A stretch of DNA of 64,000 nucleotides from Haloimpatiens lingqiaonensis (lineage in GTDB: Bacteria; Bacillota; Clostridia; Clostridiales; Clostridiaceae), in the NCBI RefSeq assembly GCF_044502415.1, contig NZ_CP172402.1; one strand, 5' to 3'. The position numbers were made by a program, and so were the translations under genes. The notes under the pieces were generated by a model. It saw nothing but the letters and a program-made list of their open reading frames with translations. It did not search any database and had not been told where the DNA came from. This document shows, one piece after another, positions 18,451-28,000 of the stretch. The stretch's first letter is position 1. Each line of letters begins with the position of its first letter.

Positions 18451-19197
18451 CTATTGATTTTGAAGTAATTGATCTTCTGGTACATCTTTAAATACTTTAG
18501 CCGGTGAACCTACAACTATTTTAGCATTTTCTACATCTTTAGTCACTACACTACCTGCTGCAGCAAATCCATCCTCATGTATAGTTTTTCCTGGTAATAT
18601 AACTGCACCAGCACCTATTCTACCACCTTTTTTAACTGTAACACCCTTAAATTTTCCAAATCTCTCCTTAGACCGTGCAGCATAGTTATCATTAGATGTT
18701 ACAACACATGGAGCTATAAACACATAATCCTCTACCTCTGAATATGCAGTAAGGTACACATTGGTTTGAATTTTGCAATTAGAACCAACCTTGCAATAAT
18801 TCTCTATAGTTGCTCCCTTTCCTATTATAGTCTTTTCACCTATAGTTACATCTTCTCTTATAACTGCTAAATCCGCAACCAAGGTTTTACTTCCAATTTC
18901 ACATCCTACATATATTATTGAACCTGCTCCAATTAAACATTCATCATTAATTTTACAAGGTTCGAAATTCTTATCACCCTTAAATATACTATTTACCGAT
19001 CTCATAGGTTCTTTACCTATTACAGCATTATCATCTATTCTTACTCTATTTCCTATAATTGTACCTCTATGTATAACCACATTATTTCCTATAATGCATT
19101 CTTCTCCTATAATCACATCATCTTCTATTATAGAAAATTTACCTATTTGCACCTTATTACCTACTTTAGCTTTATCCGATATATAATTCATGTCCAT
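18451..19197 (-). CDS. Hexapeptide-repeat N-acetyltransferase, WlbB/WbpD-like
   Basis: A 248-residue left-handed beta-helix acyltransferase. Repeated [LIV]-G-x-x-x-x hexapeptides run from about residue 8 to 200 (for example I-G-K-F-S-I, I-G-E-E-C-I, I-G-N-N-V-V), with a C-terminal I-V-V-G-S-P-A-K-V-F. Enzymes of this class acetylate the 3-amino group of UDP-3-amino sugars from acetyl-CoA. The ATG at 19197 is chosen because AGGAGTG lies upstream; the frame stays open for 15 more codons without such a site. Position between a WlbA-like dehydrogenase and a WlbD-like epimerase supports the wlb/wbp role, but no 3-aminotransferase gene is present here. Confidence 0.85.
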   Translation of the reverse strand: MDMNYISDKAKVGNKVQIGKFSIIEDDVIIGEECIIGNNVVIHRGTIIGNRVRIDDNAVIGKEPMRSVNSIFKGDKNFEPCKINDECLIGAGSIIYVGCEIGSKTLVADLAVIREDVTIGEKTIIGKGATIENYCKVGSNCKIQTNVYLTAYSEVEDYVFIAPCVVTSNDNYAARSKERFGKFKGVTVKKGGRIGAGAVILPGKTIHEDGFAAAGSVVTKDVENAKIVVGSPAKVFKDVPEDQLLQNQ

Positions 19198-19228
19198 AAT
19201 TTCACTCCTATATCCTAAATAAATTTTT

Positions 19229-19272
19229 AAAATTACCACCATAATATACTATCATATTTTGGCGGTAATTTT
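19229..19272 (-). terminator. Stem-loop with U-run behind the WlbA-like gene
   Basis: AAAATTACCACC at 19229-19240 pairs with GGCGGTAATTTT at 19261-19272 across 20 nt, followed by T/A-rich sequence on the minus strand. It could partly terminate or protect the transcript between the WlbA- and WlbB-like genes. Confidence 0.5.
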
Positions 19273-19298
19273 AAAAAATTTAGTAATTGTTCAATAAA

Positions 19299-20408
19299 TT
19301 ATTTGTTTATTTTATCCACATTCACCATATCAATGGTAGAAAAATTTTCAAATGGGAATTTAACTGGCATACCAGTAAGTCTTGATTTATATGCAGCTAA
19401 TATTATCGCCATTCCTTTTTTGCCCTCTTCTCCACTTACTAAAGGCTCTCTATCTTCTTTAATAGCATCTATAGTATCTTTAAATAGCGGAGTATGTCCA
19501 AATCCGTATACTGTATCTGGATCTCCTTCTTGAGCTTTTAACACCTCTTGTTCCTCATTTTCACTGCCATCTTCAAATCTCCAAGTTTCAATTTTATTAA
19601 CAGCTAGTCCACCTATGCAAACTGTACCCTTTTCTCCAAAAATACTTAAAGTCTCTTCTAAGTTTCTAGGGTATACGCAAGCACTTCCCTCAACCATTCC
19701 TATAGCTCCATTTTTAAATCTTATCATAATAGCCCCAAAGTCTTCTGCTTCTATATCTCTTAAAAATGTATCACATTGAGCATATACAGTATCTATTTCT
19801 CCACCCATCATCCATTGAAGTAAATCTATATTATGTATACATTGGTTCATTAAGGTACCACCATCTAGTTTCCAAGTTCCTCTCCATGGTGCTTGATTAT
19901 AGTATCCCATATTTCTATTCCACAATATTCTAGCTGTACCATTAACTAATCTTCCAAATCTATCATTTTCTAAAGCATTTCTTAGCTTTTGTATTGGCTC
20001 ATTAAATCTATTTTGATGACTTACACAAAGTTTAACATTATTTTTCTTAGAAGTTTCTATCATTTTATTTGCATCATCTATGGATAAAGCCATAGGCTTT
20101 TCACATATAATATGCTTCTTCTTTTCCATACAATTTATAGCTATTTCTGGATGATATCCGCTTTCAGTAGCTATTGTTACTACATCTATCTCTTCCTTCT
20201 CTATCATTTCTATGTAGTTTGTGTATACACTTACATTAGATTCTTTACCTATTTTTGATATATAATCATTTTTCTTTTCGATAGCATGTTCTTCTATAAT
20301 ATCACAAACTGCAACTAGTTCAGCCTCTTCCTTGTTATTTACTATAGCCTCTACATGTTTATACGATATTCTTCCACATCCAATTATAGCAAATTTAAGT
20401 TTTTTCAT
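19299..20408 (-). CDS. Gfo/Idh/MocA oxidoreductase, WlbA/WbpB-like
   Basis: A 369-residue NAD(P)-dependent sugar oxidoreductase. The Rossmann start F-A-I-I-G-C-G-R-I-S-Y-K-H is followed by the family motif C-E-K-P-M-A-L near residue 99 and H-Q-N-R-F-N near residue 131. The substrate-side W-R-G-T-W-K-L-D-G-G-T-L-M-N-Q-x-x-H-N-I-D block near residue 175 contains the conserved D and H. Together with the neighbouring acetyltransferase and 2-epimerase it fits WlbA/WbpB, which oxidise C3 of UDP-GlcNAc(A) before transamination. GGAGTG precedes the ATG. It follows the GT4 gene by 97 bp. Confidence 0.88.
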   Translation of the reverse strand: MKKLKFAIIGCGRISYKHVEAIVNNKEEAELVAVCDIIEEHAIEKKNDYISKIGKESNVSVYTNYIEMIEKEEIDVVTIATESGYHPEIAINCMEKKKHIICEKPMALSIDDANKMIETSKKNNVKLCVSHQNRFNEPIQKLRNALENDRFGRLVNGTARILWNRNMGYYNQAPWRGTWKLDGGTLMNQCIHNIDLLQWMMGGEIDTVYAQCDTFLRDIEAEDFGAIMIRFKNGAIGMVEGSACVYPRNLEETLSIFGEKGTVCIGGLAVNKIETWRFEDGSENEEQEVLKAQEGDPDTVYGFGHTPLFKDTIDAIKEDREPLVSGEEGKKGMAIILAAYKSRLTGMPVKFPFENFSTIDMVNVDKINK

Positions 20409-20505
20409 TTTAATTCACTCCTTCTATTAAATATAGGGTTAAATTACTACATAAATTTAATATTTATAATTTAATTTGTGTTCATAATAATATTATTTTA
20501 CATCA

Positions 20506-21687
20506 TTATATAATATTATTATACACTTTTAAAATTCTATCAGCAGTATTATCCCATGTAAAGTCTTTAATTACAGTTTTTTTACCCTCTTTTCCAAGTG
20601 TCTTAGCTATTTCATTATTTTCTATTAAAAACTTCATAGTTTTTACTAATTCATCTAAATTTTGTGGTTCTACCAAAATTCCATTTTTCATATTATCTAT
20701 AACATCTTCTATCCCTTCACCTTTAACACCTATAACAGGCTTTTCTTGAAGCATTGCTTCTACATAGACCACTCCAAATCCTTCTTTCCAACTTGGAAGA
20801 GAGAATATTTTACACTTTTTCATATACTCCATTGCTTCTTCATGCTCTAACTTTCCAGTAAAAAATATATTTCTTTCTAATTTATATTCTTTAACCAGGT
20901 TTTCCAAATTGATCCTCTCTGGTCCATCTCCTACAATATAATATTTCAAATCACTATAGGTTTTTACCAATTCCTTCATAGCTTTTATATTTAAATCTAT
21001 ACCTTTTGTGTTTATTAAATTAGATACACTTAAAATATCTATTTTCTCTGGAATTTTATATTTGCAATTTTTTTCTACAATACATTCTGCTATATCTACA
21101 CCATTATTGATTACTTGCACCTTTTCTATAAAAGAAGTATTATTAACAATTTTCTTCAACTTATTACTAACCACTATAACTTCATTGCAATCATCTAAAA
21201 CCTTAAAAACCTTCCCCTTTAATTTTTCACTTTTATTTATGGTATGTTGAAAATCTTGTCCATGCACAGTTACCACATGTGGCAATGATAGTTCTTTGCT
21301 TAAAAGCATTCCACAATAGCCATCTGGCAACGCTACATGAGAATGTATTAAATCAAATTTATTTTCCATATGTAATTTATAAACTATAGGTTTTATAGCT
21401 CTAAACATTCTTTCACCAGACTTATGAAAAAAGTATCCATTAGGAAATTCTATATACCTTGGATAATAAACCTCAATACCATCTATAGTAATCTTTTTAG
21501 GTACTTGAGAATACTTTCTCCATTTAGCACTTATTTTATCTATAGGGAACCCAGTCCAAGGTATCGGGCATATAACTTTTACATTACATCCCTTTTTAAC
21601 TAATTGTTTTATTTGCTTATGAACAAAAATTCCTGACATTCTATTAAAAATTGATGGATACATGTGTGATATTACTAGGATATTCAT
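20506..21687 (-). CDS. Glycosyltransferase, GT4 family
   Basis: A 393-residue retaining GT-B enzyme. Its N-terminus V-I-S-H-M-Y-P-S-I-F-N-R-M-S-G-I-F-V-H-K-Q is a common GT4 opening. The donor domain shows S-V-S-N-L-I-N-T-K-G, I-V-G-D-G-P-E-R and the motif S-W-K-E-G-F-G-V-V-Y-V-E-A-M with its two glutamates seven apart. The sugar and acceptor are not predictable. GGAG nine bases before the ATG supports the start. It is the first gene downstream of the terminator that ends the amidase unit, so a promoter probably lies in 21690-21800. Confidence 0.9.
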   Translation of the reverse strand: MNILVISHMYPSIFNRMSGIFVHKQIKQLVKKGCNVKVICPIPWTGFPIDKISAKWRKYSQVPKKITIDGIEVYYPRYIEFPNGYFFHKSGERMFRAIKPIVYKLHMENKFDLIHSHVALPDGYCGMLLSKELSLPHVVTVHGQDFQHTINKSEKLKGKVFKVLDDCNEVIVVSNKLKKIVNNTSFIEKVQVINNGVDIAECIVEKNCKYKIPEKIDILSVSNLINTKGIDLNIKAMKELVKTYSDLKYYIVGDGPERINLENLVKEYKLERNIFFTGKLEHEEAMEYMKKCKIFSLPSWKEGFGVVYVEAMLQEKPVIGVKGEGIEDVIDNMKNGILVEPQNLDELVKTMKFLIENNEIAKTLGKEGKKTVIKDFTWDNTADRILKVYNNII

Positions 21688-21798
21688 ATTTAAACTCCTT
21701 CTATAATAAATATCTAATATAATGCATATTACTAGAACCTCTTTTTAATTTTACATGATTTAAAAAATAATTCAACTTTAATTACAAATATAAATACA

Positions 21799-21834
21799 AA
21801 ATTCCAGTAAAAAATCTATTTTTACTGGAATTTT
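21799..21834 (-). terminator. Intrinsic terminator behind the amidase gene
   Basis: AAATTCCAGTAAAAA pairs with TTTTTACTGGAATTT across a loop of a few bases, with a U-run on the minus strand. It lies four bases past the amidase stop and separates that gene from the downstream glycan genes. Confidence 0.7.
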
Positions 21835-21837
21835 ATT

Positions 21838-24800
21838 TTACCTATCAAATATAAATTTAATAGCATCTGCTATCTTTTCTGCTATTTTACTTTCCATTGT
21901 AGATTCAGATATTTTTGTAACTTCACTATCATTACTCATAAATCCTGCTTCAATTAAAACTGATGTCATTATTGTATTTTTAGTAACATACAAATTATGA
22001 TCTTTATTTCCTCTATTATTAAATCCAAGAGAAACTAAATTATTTAATATAGTCTGAGATAACTCTTTGCTTTTAATAGCCGCATCACAAGGCGTATTAT
22101 CATAATATATATCGTTAATCTTTTCCACTCCTAAATTTTCTACCCTAGGTCTATAACTACTGTAATGAGTACTTATTCCACTAGCTGAAGGCACATCTGC
22201 CGAATCATGGTGGATACTTATAAATAAATCAGCCCCTATATTATTAGCCACAGCAACTCTATTTTCTAATTCTTCTCCAATAGAATTATATGTACTAGGA
22301 ATATTATCCCTTGTATATACTATATTGTAGCCAAATGTTTCTAATATTTTACCTAATTTAAGCGTAAGTCTTTGATTTAAATCGGCTTCTGTAATATATC
22401 CAGTATTTGCTGAAGAAACTGCTCCACAATCCACTCCATTTGTTATTGCATTTTTTAAACCGTGCCCAGCATCTAGAACTATTGTTAAACCATTTACTGC
22501 ATACTCATCATATCTATGATTTTCTAATCTCTCTTTACTATACTTATCCTTTACATGCACTCCTACTAAATATTTTCCTGCTTTATTAGACGTCCATGTT
22601 GTAGTATTTGTACCACTATAGTCTCTTATCATTGTCCACAGGTTTTTGGATAAATCTTTTATCCAAAACTGATATAACGCTCCATTCTTACTTGTTGCTT
22701 CTGATTTTATACTATAGTTTTTACCTGCTTCTAAAATTCCATTTGTTACCTTTACTCCACCTAAGCTTACTTCTAAATTAGTTACTGTAGCTTTAGGTAA
22801 TTGCACCATATACTCATCATATCTATGATTTTCTAATCTCTCTTTGCTGTACTTATCTTTTACATGCACTCCTACTAAATATTTCCCTGATTTATTAGAT
22901 GTCCATGTTGTAGTATTTGTACTACTATAGTCTCTTATCATTGTCCACAGGTTTTTGGATAAATCTTTTATCCAAAACTGATATAACGCTCCATTCTTAC
23001 TTGTTGCTTCTGATTTTATACTATAGTTTTTACCTGCTTCTAAAATTCCATTTGTTACCTTTACTCCACCTAAGCTTACTTCTAAATTAGTTACTGTAGC
23101 TTTAGGTAATTGCACCATATACTCATCATATCTATGATTTTCTAATCTCTCTTTACTATACTTATCCTTTACATGCACTCCTACTAAATATTTTCCTGCT
23201 TTATTAGACGTCCATGTTGTAGTATTTGTACCACTATAGTCTCTTATCATTGTCCACAGGTTTTTGGATAAATCTTTTATCCAAAACTGATATAACGCTC
23301 CATTCTTACTTGTTGCTTCTGATTTTATACTATAGTTTTTACCTGCTTCTAAAATTCCATTTGTTACCTTTACTCCACCTAAGCTTACTTCTAAATTAGT
23401 TACTGTAGCTTTAGGTAATTGCACCATATACTCATCATATCTATGATTTTCTAATCTCTCTTTGCTGTACTTATCTTTTACATGCACTCCTACTAAATAT
23501 TTCCCTGATTTATTAGATGTCCATGTTGTAGTATTTGTACTACTATAGTCTCTTATCATTGTCCACAGGTTTTTGGATAAATCTTTTATCCAAAACTGAT
23601 ATAACGCTCCATTCTTACTTGTTGCTTCTGATTTTATACTATAGTTTTTACCTGCTTCTAAAATTCCATTTGTTACCTTTACTCCACCTAAGCTTACTTC
23701 TAAATTAGTTACTGTAGCTTTAGGTAATTGCACCATATACTCATCATATCTATGATTTTCTAATCTCTCTTTACTATACTTATCCTTTACATGCACTCCT
23801 ACTAAATATTTTCCTGCTTTATTAGATGTCCATGTCGTAGTATTTGTACTACTATAGTCTCTTATCATTGTCCACAGGTTTTTGGATAAATCTTTTATCC
23901 AAAACTGATATAACGCTCCATTCTTACTTGTTGCTTCTGATTTTATACTATAGTTTTTACCTGCTTCTAAAATTCCATTTGTTACCTTTACTCCACCTAA
24001 GCTTACTTCTAAATTAGTTACTGTAGCTTTAGATGCTTGTACTGTATACTCATCATATCTATGATTTTCTAATCTCTCTTTGCTGTACTTATCTTTTACA
24101 TGCACTCCTACTAAATATTTTCCTGCTTTATTAGACGTCCATGTTGTAGTGTTTGTAGTACTGTAATCTCTTATCATTGTCCAAAGATTTTTAGATAAAT
24201 CTTTTATCCAAAATTGATATAGTACCTCATTTCCACTTTTTGCTTCTGCTTTTATTGTATAGTTTTTTCCTTCATGTAATATTGGGTTACTTACTTTTAA
24301 TCCATTTAAGCTAACTTCTAAACTCTGTACCACTGCCCTACAATCTCCCGCTGGAAATTTAGCTGCACAACTCAACATATAAACTATACTAGTACCATAA
24401 TTAGGATCTGCAGCCCAACCCTTGTCAGGATAATTGGGGTTAGCTCCTATAGCGAGCCATTCCACATAAGGTGTTATACCTCTTTGTACATATTCAAAAC
24501 GTGGGTCTACACACTCCTGTACTAATGATTCCGTACTAGCATAAGCCTTTAGATGCTGAATAATACATCTAATACCTGTCCTTACATCTGAAAAACTGTT
24601 GCCTGGCGCACCATTTCCTATCGCCCCTATTCCAGCAAAATTATTTTGTTCCTCCTTCACATCCCCAGTAAACCTTAGGAAATTAGTTTCTTTCATCATT
24701 TGTATAAAGGCTAGGTCAGGACGAACTCCTTCTACAGCTCCTTCTTCCCAAACTATAGAAATAAAATCCTCAACGTATCTCAAATCTTTATCACTATTAT

Positions 24801-24969
24801 ATGATTTAAAATACTCTAATGCTTGGTACTTGGTAAGTTGAGCTTGTCCCATTATTGAAGTTAAATTATTTGGTTCCACAGCTTTTACATTGAAATTAAA
24901 TCCCAGAAGCAAAAACATAACCATAACAATAGTGCCAATTACGTGGAATCTTCTTTTTTTACTACACAT
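21838..24969 (-). CDS. Secreted cell-wall hydrolase: glucosaminidase-like domain, six 103-residue repeats, amidase_3
   Basis: A 1043-residue exported protein. Residues 1-30 are a signal peptide (K-K-R-R, hydrophobic core, V-K-A end). Residues about 45-205 resemble bacterial glucosaminidase domains (E-G-V-R-P-D-L-A-F-I-Q-M-M-K-E-T-N-F). Six tandem 103-residue repeats of the triple-tyrosine/Y_Y_Y kind (Y-Q-F-W-I-K-D-L, N-L-W-T-M-I-R-D-Y) span about 215-832. The C-terminal 210 residues form an N-acetylmuramoyl-L-alanine amidase with zinc ligands in L-D-A-G-H-G, T-E-A-D-L-N and S-I-H-H-D-S, and the catalytic Glu in I-E-A-G-F-M-S-N. It should cut peptidoglycan at two bonds. Terminators on both sides suggest its own transcript. 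Confidence 0.92.
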   Translation of the reverse strand: MCSKKRRFHVIGTIVMVMFLLLGFNFNVKAVEPNNLTSIMGQAQLTKYQALEYFKSYNSDKDLRYVEDFISIVWEEGAVEGVRPDLAFIQMMKETNFLRFTGDVKEEQNNFAGIGAIGNGAPGNSFSDVRTGIRCIIQHLKAYASTESLVQECVDPRFEYVQRGITPYVEWLAIGANPNYPDKGWAADPNYGTSIVYMLSCAAKFPAGDCRAVVQSLEVSLNGLKVSNPILHEGKNYTIKAEAKSGNEVLYQFWIKDLSKNLWTMIRDYSTTNTTTWTSNKAGKYLVGVHVKDKYSKERLENHRYDEYTVQASKATVTNLEVSLGGVKVTNGILEAGKNYSIKSEATSKNGALYQFWIKDLSKNLWTMIRDYSSTNTTTWTSNKAGKYLVGVHVKDKYSKERLENHRYDEYMVQLPKATVTNLEVSLGGVKVTNGILEAGKNYSIKSEATSKNGALYQFWIKDLSKNLWTMIRDYSSTNTTTWTSNKSGKYLVGVHVKDKYSKERLENHRYDEYMVQLPKATVTNLEVSLGGVKVTNGILEAGKNYSIKSEATSKNGALYQFWIKDLSKNLWTMIRDYSGTNTTTWTSNKAGKYLVGVHVKDKYSKERLENHRYDEYMVQLPKATVTNLEVSLGGVKVTNGILEAGKNYSIKSEATSKNGALYQFWIKDLSKNLWTMIRDYSSTNTTTWTSNKSGKYLVGVHVKDKYSKERLENHRYDEYMVQLPKATVTNLEVSLGGVKVTNGILEAGKNYSIKSEATSKNGALYQFWIKDLSKNLWTMIRDYSGTNTTTWTSNKAGKYLVGVHVKDKYSKERLENHRYDEYAVNGLTIVLDAGHGLKNAITNGVDCGAVSSANTGYITEADLNQRLTLKLGKILETFGYNIVYTRDNIPSTYNSIGEELENRVAVANNIGADLFISIHHDSADVPSASGISTHYSSYRPRVENLGVEKINDIYYDNTPCDAAIKSKELSQTILNNLVSLGFNNRGNKDHNLYVTKNTIMTSVLIEAGFMSNDSEVTKISESTMESKIAEKIADAIKFIFDR
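22474..24327 (-). repeat. Six tandem 309-bp coding repeats in the amidase gene
   Basis: A marker sequence (TCTCTTATCATTGTCCA) recurs at exactly 309-bp steps: 22622, 22931, 23240, 23549, 23858 and 24167. The repeat nearest the N-terminus is diverged; the other five are almost identical in DNA. Units alternate in small differences, so units 3 and 5 match each other, as do 4 and 6, which implies duplication of a two-unit block of 618 bp. Confidence 0.92.
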
Positions 24970-25062
24970 TTAACCCTTCCTTTCTATAAAAATTTAATAT
25001 ACACATATATTATCGCAAACTCACCATGAAACTTAAAGTAAAAATCAACATTTTATAAATAA

Positions 25063-25108
25063 AAGTTGCTAATTTTAATAATTTATTCATAAATAAAATT
25101 AGCAACTT
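25063..25108 (-). terminator. Intrinsic terminator behind the capD-like gene
   Basis: AAGTTGCTAATTTTA pairs perfectly with TAAAATTAGCAACTT, followed by TTTATTT on the minus strand. It separates the capD-like gene from the amidase gene. Confidence 0.7.
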
Positions 25109-25134
25109 CTATAATATATCTTTTTCAAAAACTA

Positions 25135-26982
25135 TTAATTTATCTTTCTACTATAAGTACAAACCTTTTTCTCCATTACCTTAAACACTTCATCATTTTC
25201 AACATTATCCTTAACCACATCTCTAAACTCATCAATATCCTTTTCTAATGAATTTAAATCTAATTCCATAGGCTTTTCCACAAATATTTTGTTATGTTTA
25301 GTAGAAGTTAAAGCAACTTCGTCCATCAAAAGCTCTTCATATAGTTTCTCACCTGGTCTTAAACCTGTATACTCTATTTTAATGTCTTTATCTGGTTCAA
25401 ATCCTGATAAAGTTATCAAATCTTTTGCCAAGTCTACAATTTTCACTGGTTTTCCCATATCTAAAACAAATATTTCTCCACCTTTAGCCATACCCCCTGC
25501 TTGTATAACAAGTTGTGCTGCTTCAGGTATAGTCATAAAAAATCTATTTATTTCTGGATGTGTTACAGTAACAGGTCCTCCATGAGCTATTTGCTTTTTA
25601 AATAGTGGTATAACAGACCCATTACTTCCCAAAACATTTCCAAATCTTACAGCTACATATTCAGTTTCGCTCTTTTTATCAAAAGCTTGTATCATCATTT
25701 CACAAAATCTCTTAGTAGCACCCATTATATTAGTAGGATTAACTGCCTTATCCGTACTTATTTGTACAAATTTATTTACCCCATATTGATGACTACACTT
25801 AACCACATTATATGTTCCTATAATATTGTTTTTGATAGCTTCCTTAGGGTTCATTTCCATTAAAGGAACATGCTTATGAGCAGCTGCATGAAAAACTACA
25901 TTAGGTTTATATCTACTAAAAATATCCTGTATTCTCTTTTCATCTCTTATAGATGCTATTATCACATCTAAATCCAAGCTTGGATAATTTTCTTTTAACT
26001 CCATTTGAAGTTCATATGCGTTATTTTCATATATATCTAATATAATTAATTTTTTAGGTTTAAATTTAACTATTTGTCTGCAAAGTTCTGAACCTATGGA
26101 ACCTCATCTTCCAGTTACTAATACTATTTTATCTTTTATATACTTATCTATGTCAGTATTATCTAGCTTAATAGGATCTCTTCCTAATAAATCTTCTATA
26201 TTTACATCCCTAAGTTTACTTATACTTACAGTTTCATCTATTATTTCGTATATACCTGGTATTGTTTTTAATTTACATTTAGTTCCCTTACATATGGATA
26301 ATATTTGGGTTTTAGTTTCTAAATCTGCTGAAGGCATTGCCATTATTATTTCCTCTACCGCATTTTCTTTACATATTCTCGGAATATCTCTTCTTCCACC
26401 TAAAACTCTAACCCTGTAAATTACCTTTCCATGTTTTGTGCTATCATCATCCACAAATCCAACTACATTATAATTAAATTCTTTATGCTTTCTTATTTCT
26501 TTTAAAAGCATAACTCCAGCATCTCCAGCACCTATTATTAAAACTCTTTTTTTACCTTCATAAGTGCCTTTATATTCGTTATTATCCTCGATCATTCTGT
26601 ATATAAATCTTATGCCTCCTAAAGAAACTACAGATAAAATCCAAAATATTATGTGTACAGTAAACGGAAATCTATAATATGCATTTTCAAACAATTTATA
26701 TGTTATGAAATAGCTATATATTATAAAAACTACGTTAGATAAAGAAACTGAATATATTATAGAAATAAGTTCTTCAATAGAAGCATATTTCCAAAGCTTG
26801 TTATATAGTTTAAATATACTATTAAATATTATAGTTATAGCTATTACTGGTATTACTGAATACCAAAAAAAAGTCATATATTCTGGTGAAATCTTAAAGT
26901 CCAACCTAAGTAATAATGCCAAGTATAACGATGCAGCAATGAGTATTATATCGTACAGTATGAAACTTCTATATCTTTTCAT
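25135..26982 (-). pseudogene. CapD/WbpM-like UDP-sugar 4,6-dehydratase, interrupted by an in-frame TGA
   Basis: One continuous frame of 615 codons carries a TGA at codon 293 (26104-26106). The first part (26982-26107) has four to five membrane helices and a CoA-binding-like Rossmann fold (L-I-I-G-A-G-D-A-G near residue 150). The second part is the catalytic SDR domain with S-T-D-K-A-V-N-P-T-N and M-G-A-T-K, where Met replaces the usual Tyr as in WbpM-type dehydratases. The TGA falls in the nucleotide-binding loop: V-L-V-T-G-R-stop-G-S-I-G-S-E, where a glycine is expected, so a GGA-to-TGA change explains it. The product would make UDP-4-keto-6-deoxy-sugars. As read, the gene gives no complete enzyme. 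AGAGGA precedes the ATG. Confidence 0.88.
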
Positions 26983-27376
26983 AAATTCACATCCTCTTCA
27001 ATTTATGTTGCATAAATATTTCTTTATAACCTTACGTTTAAATTTTACATCATTTTAAAAATAATTCAACTTTAATTATAGTGCTTAAACTCCATATATA
27101 CAAACTTTATTATTGAATAACTAAATTTTTTACAATTAATTCATATATTCATATTTAACTAATCTATTAAATTCTTTAATTTCACACAATAATTTAATAT
27201 TTATAATTTAACTATATGTAATTCGTCTTTTAAAAACTAATGAAAATATCCACCCCTAAGCATCCCACAGATATTTAAGAGGTGAATATCCAAAAATCAA
27301 TAAATTCCTTATTAAAAATTGCTTATTTTATTTAAGATATTAATTTTATTATATTAATATCTTCTATAGTTAACCC
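26983..27376. other. AT-rich upstream region of the glycan locus
   Basis: No gene is visible. This region should contain the promoter of the capD-like gene, but I cannot single out a convincing -35/-10 pair in the A/T background. The yhbD terminator lies at 27246-27289. Confidence 0.5.
27246..27289 (-). terminator. Intrinsic terminator behind the yhbD-like gene
   Basis: On the minus strand ATATTCACCTCT pairs with AGGGGTGGATAT (two G-U pairs), followed by TTTTC. It lies about 90 bp behind the yhbD stop. Confidence 0.55.
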
Positions 27377-28000
27377 TTAGTTAACCCTTATCTTCATCTC
27401 CTCAATACACTTCAATATATTAATCTTCAAAACCATTTTAGTTTGGTTGTCTATATATATATCCACTCCGTGGGGAATAAGTATGCTGGCTGCTGCACCA
27501 AATTTTCTTAAAAGTAAAATATCGTAATCTTCCTTTTGAATATTGTTATAATTTTCTTTTAAGGTTTGCAAAATCCCCTTACCCTCTTCTATGCTCACCT
27601 CACCGGATTTAATAAACTTTTCTAATATATACATGTGTAGAATTTTTTCAAAAGAAAGAGCAAGTCCCAAAGGATATAGCTGACTATATATATTCATGGT
27701 CATTTCTGTAACTAAATTTCTTCTTAAAACTTCATCCTTACTAAAGGAGATATCCTTCAAATTAGGTGTAAACATGTGGGCAATTTCATCTAATGATAAA
27801 TCATCCTTCATATTTTTTATTACATTGATTCTATCTAGTATTTTATCTTTAGGAAAAAAGGTTTCCTGCCCTGTAAAGGATGATTTCTTAATAAACCATT
27901 CTTCTGGAATTAGTTTCTTTCGCTTCCATCTATACAATTGTCCGTAGGATATACCCGTTAAATCTAAAAGTTCCTTTTTAGAAATCAAGTCCTCCTCCAT
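27377..28000 (-). CDS. YhbD-family (DUF4004) MerR-like DNA-binding protein
   Basis: A 207-residue protein that starts E-E-D-L-I-S-K-K-E-L-L-D-L-T-G-I-S-Y-G-Q-L-Y-R-W-K-R-K, a winged-helix MerR-type segment, followed by L-I-P-E-E-W-F-I and F-T-G-Q-E-T-F-F-P. This is very like Bacillus YhbD, a DUF4004 protein encoded next to polymer-forming YhbE/YhbF. The remaining 130 residues are alpha-helical with no motif I know. The ATG at 28000 is preferred: AAGGAGGT lies upstream, while the open frame further up is repeat-derived. A bactofilin-like gene lies 3 kb upstream on the same strand, echoing the Bacillus arrangement. Confidence 0.82.
   Translation of the reverse strand: MEEDLISKKELLDLTGISYGQLYRWKRKKLIPEEWFIKKSSFTGQETFFPKDKILDRINVIKNMKDDLSLDEIAHMFTPNLKDISFSKDEVLRRNLVTEMTMNIYSQLYPLGLALSFEKILHMYILEKFIKSGEVSIEEGKGILQTLKENYNNIQKEDYDILLLRKFGAAASILIPHGVDIYIDNQTKMVLKINILKCIEEMKIRVN

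Noticed and set aside
22474..24327. Regular repeats that might suggest a CRISPR array
   Set aside because: The period is 309 bp with no unique spacers, and the repeats are in frame within one secreted protein.
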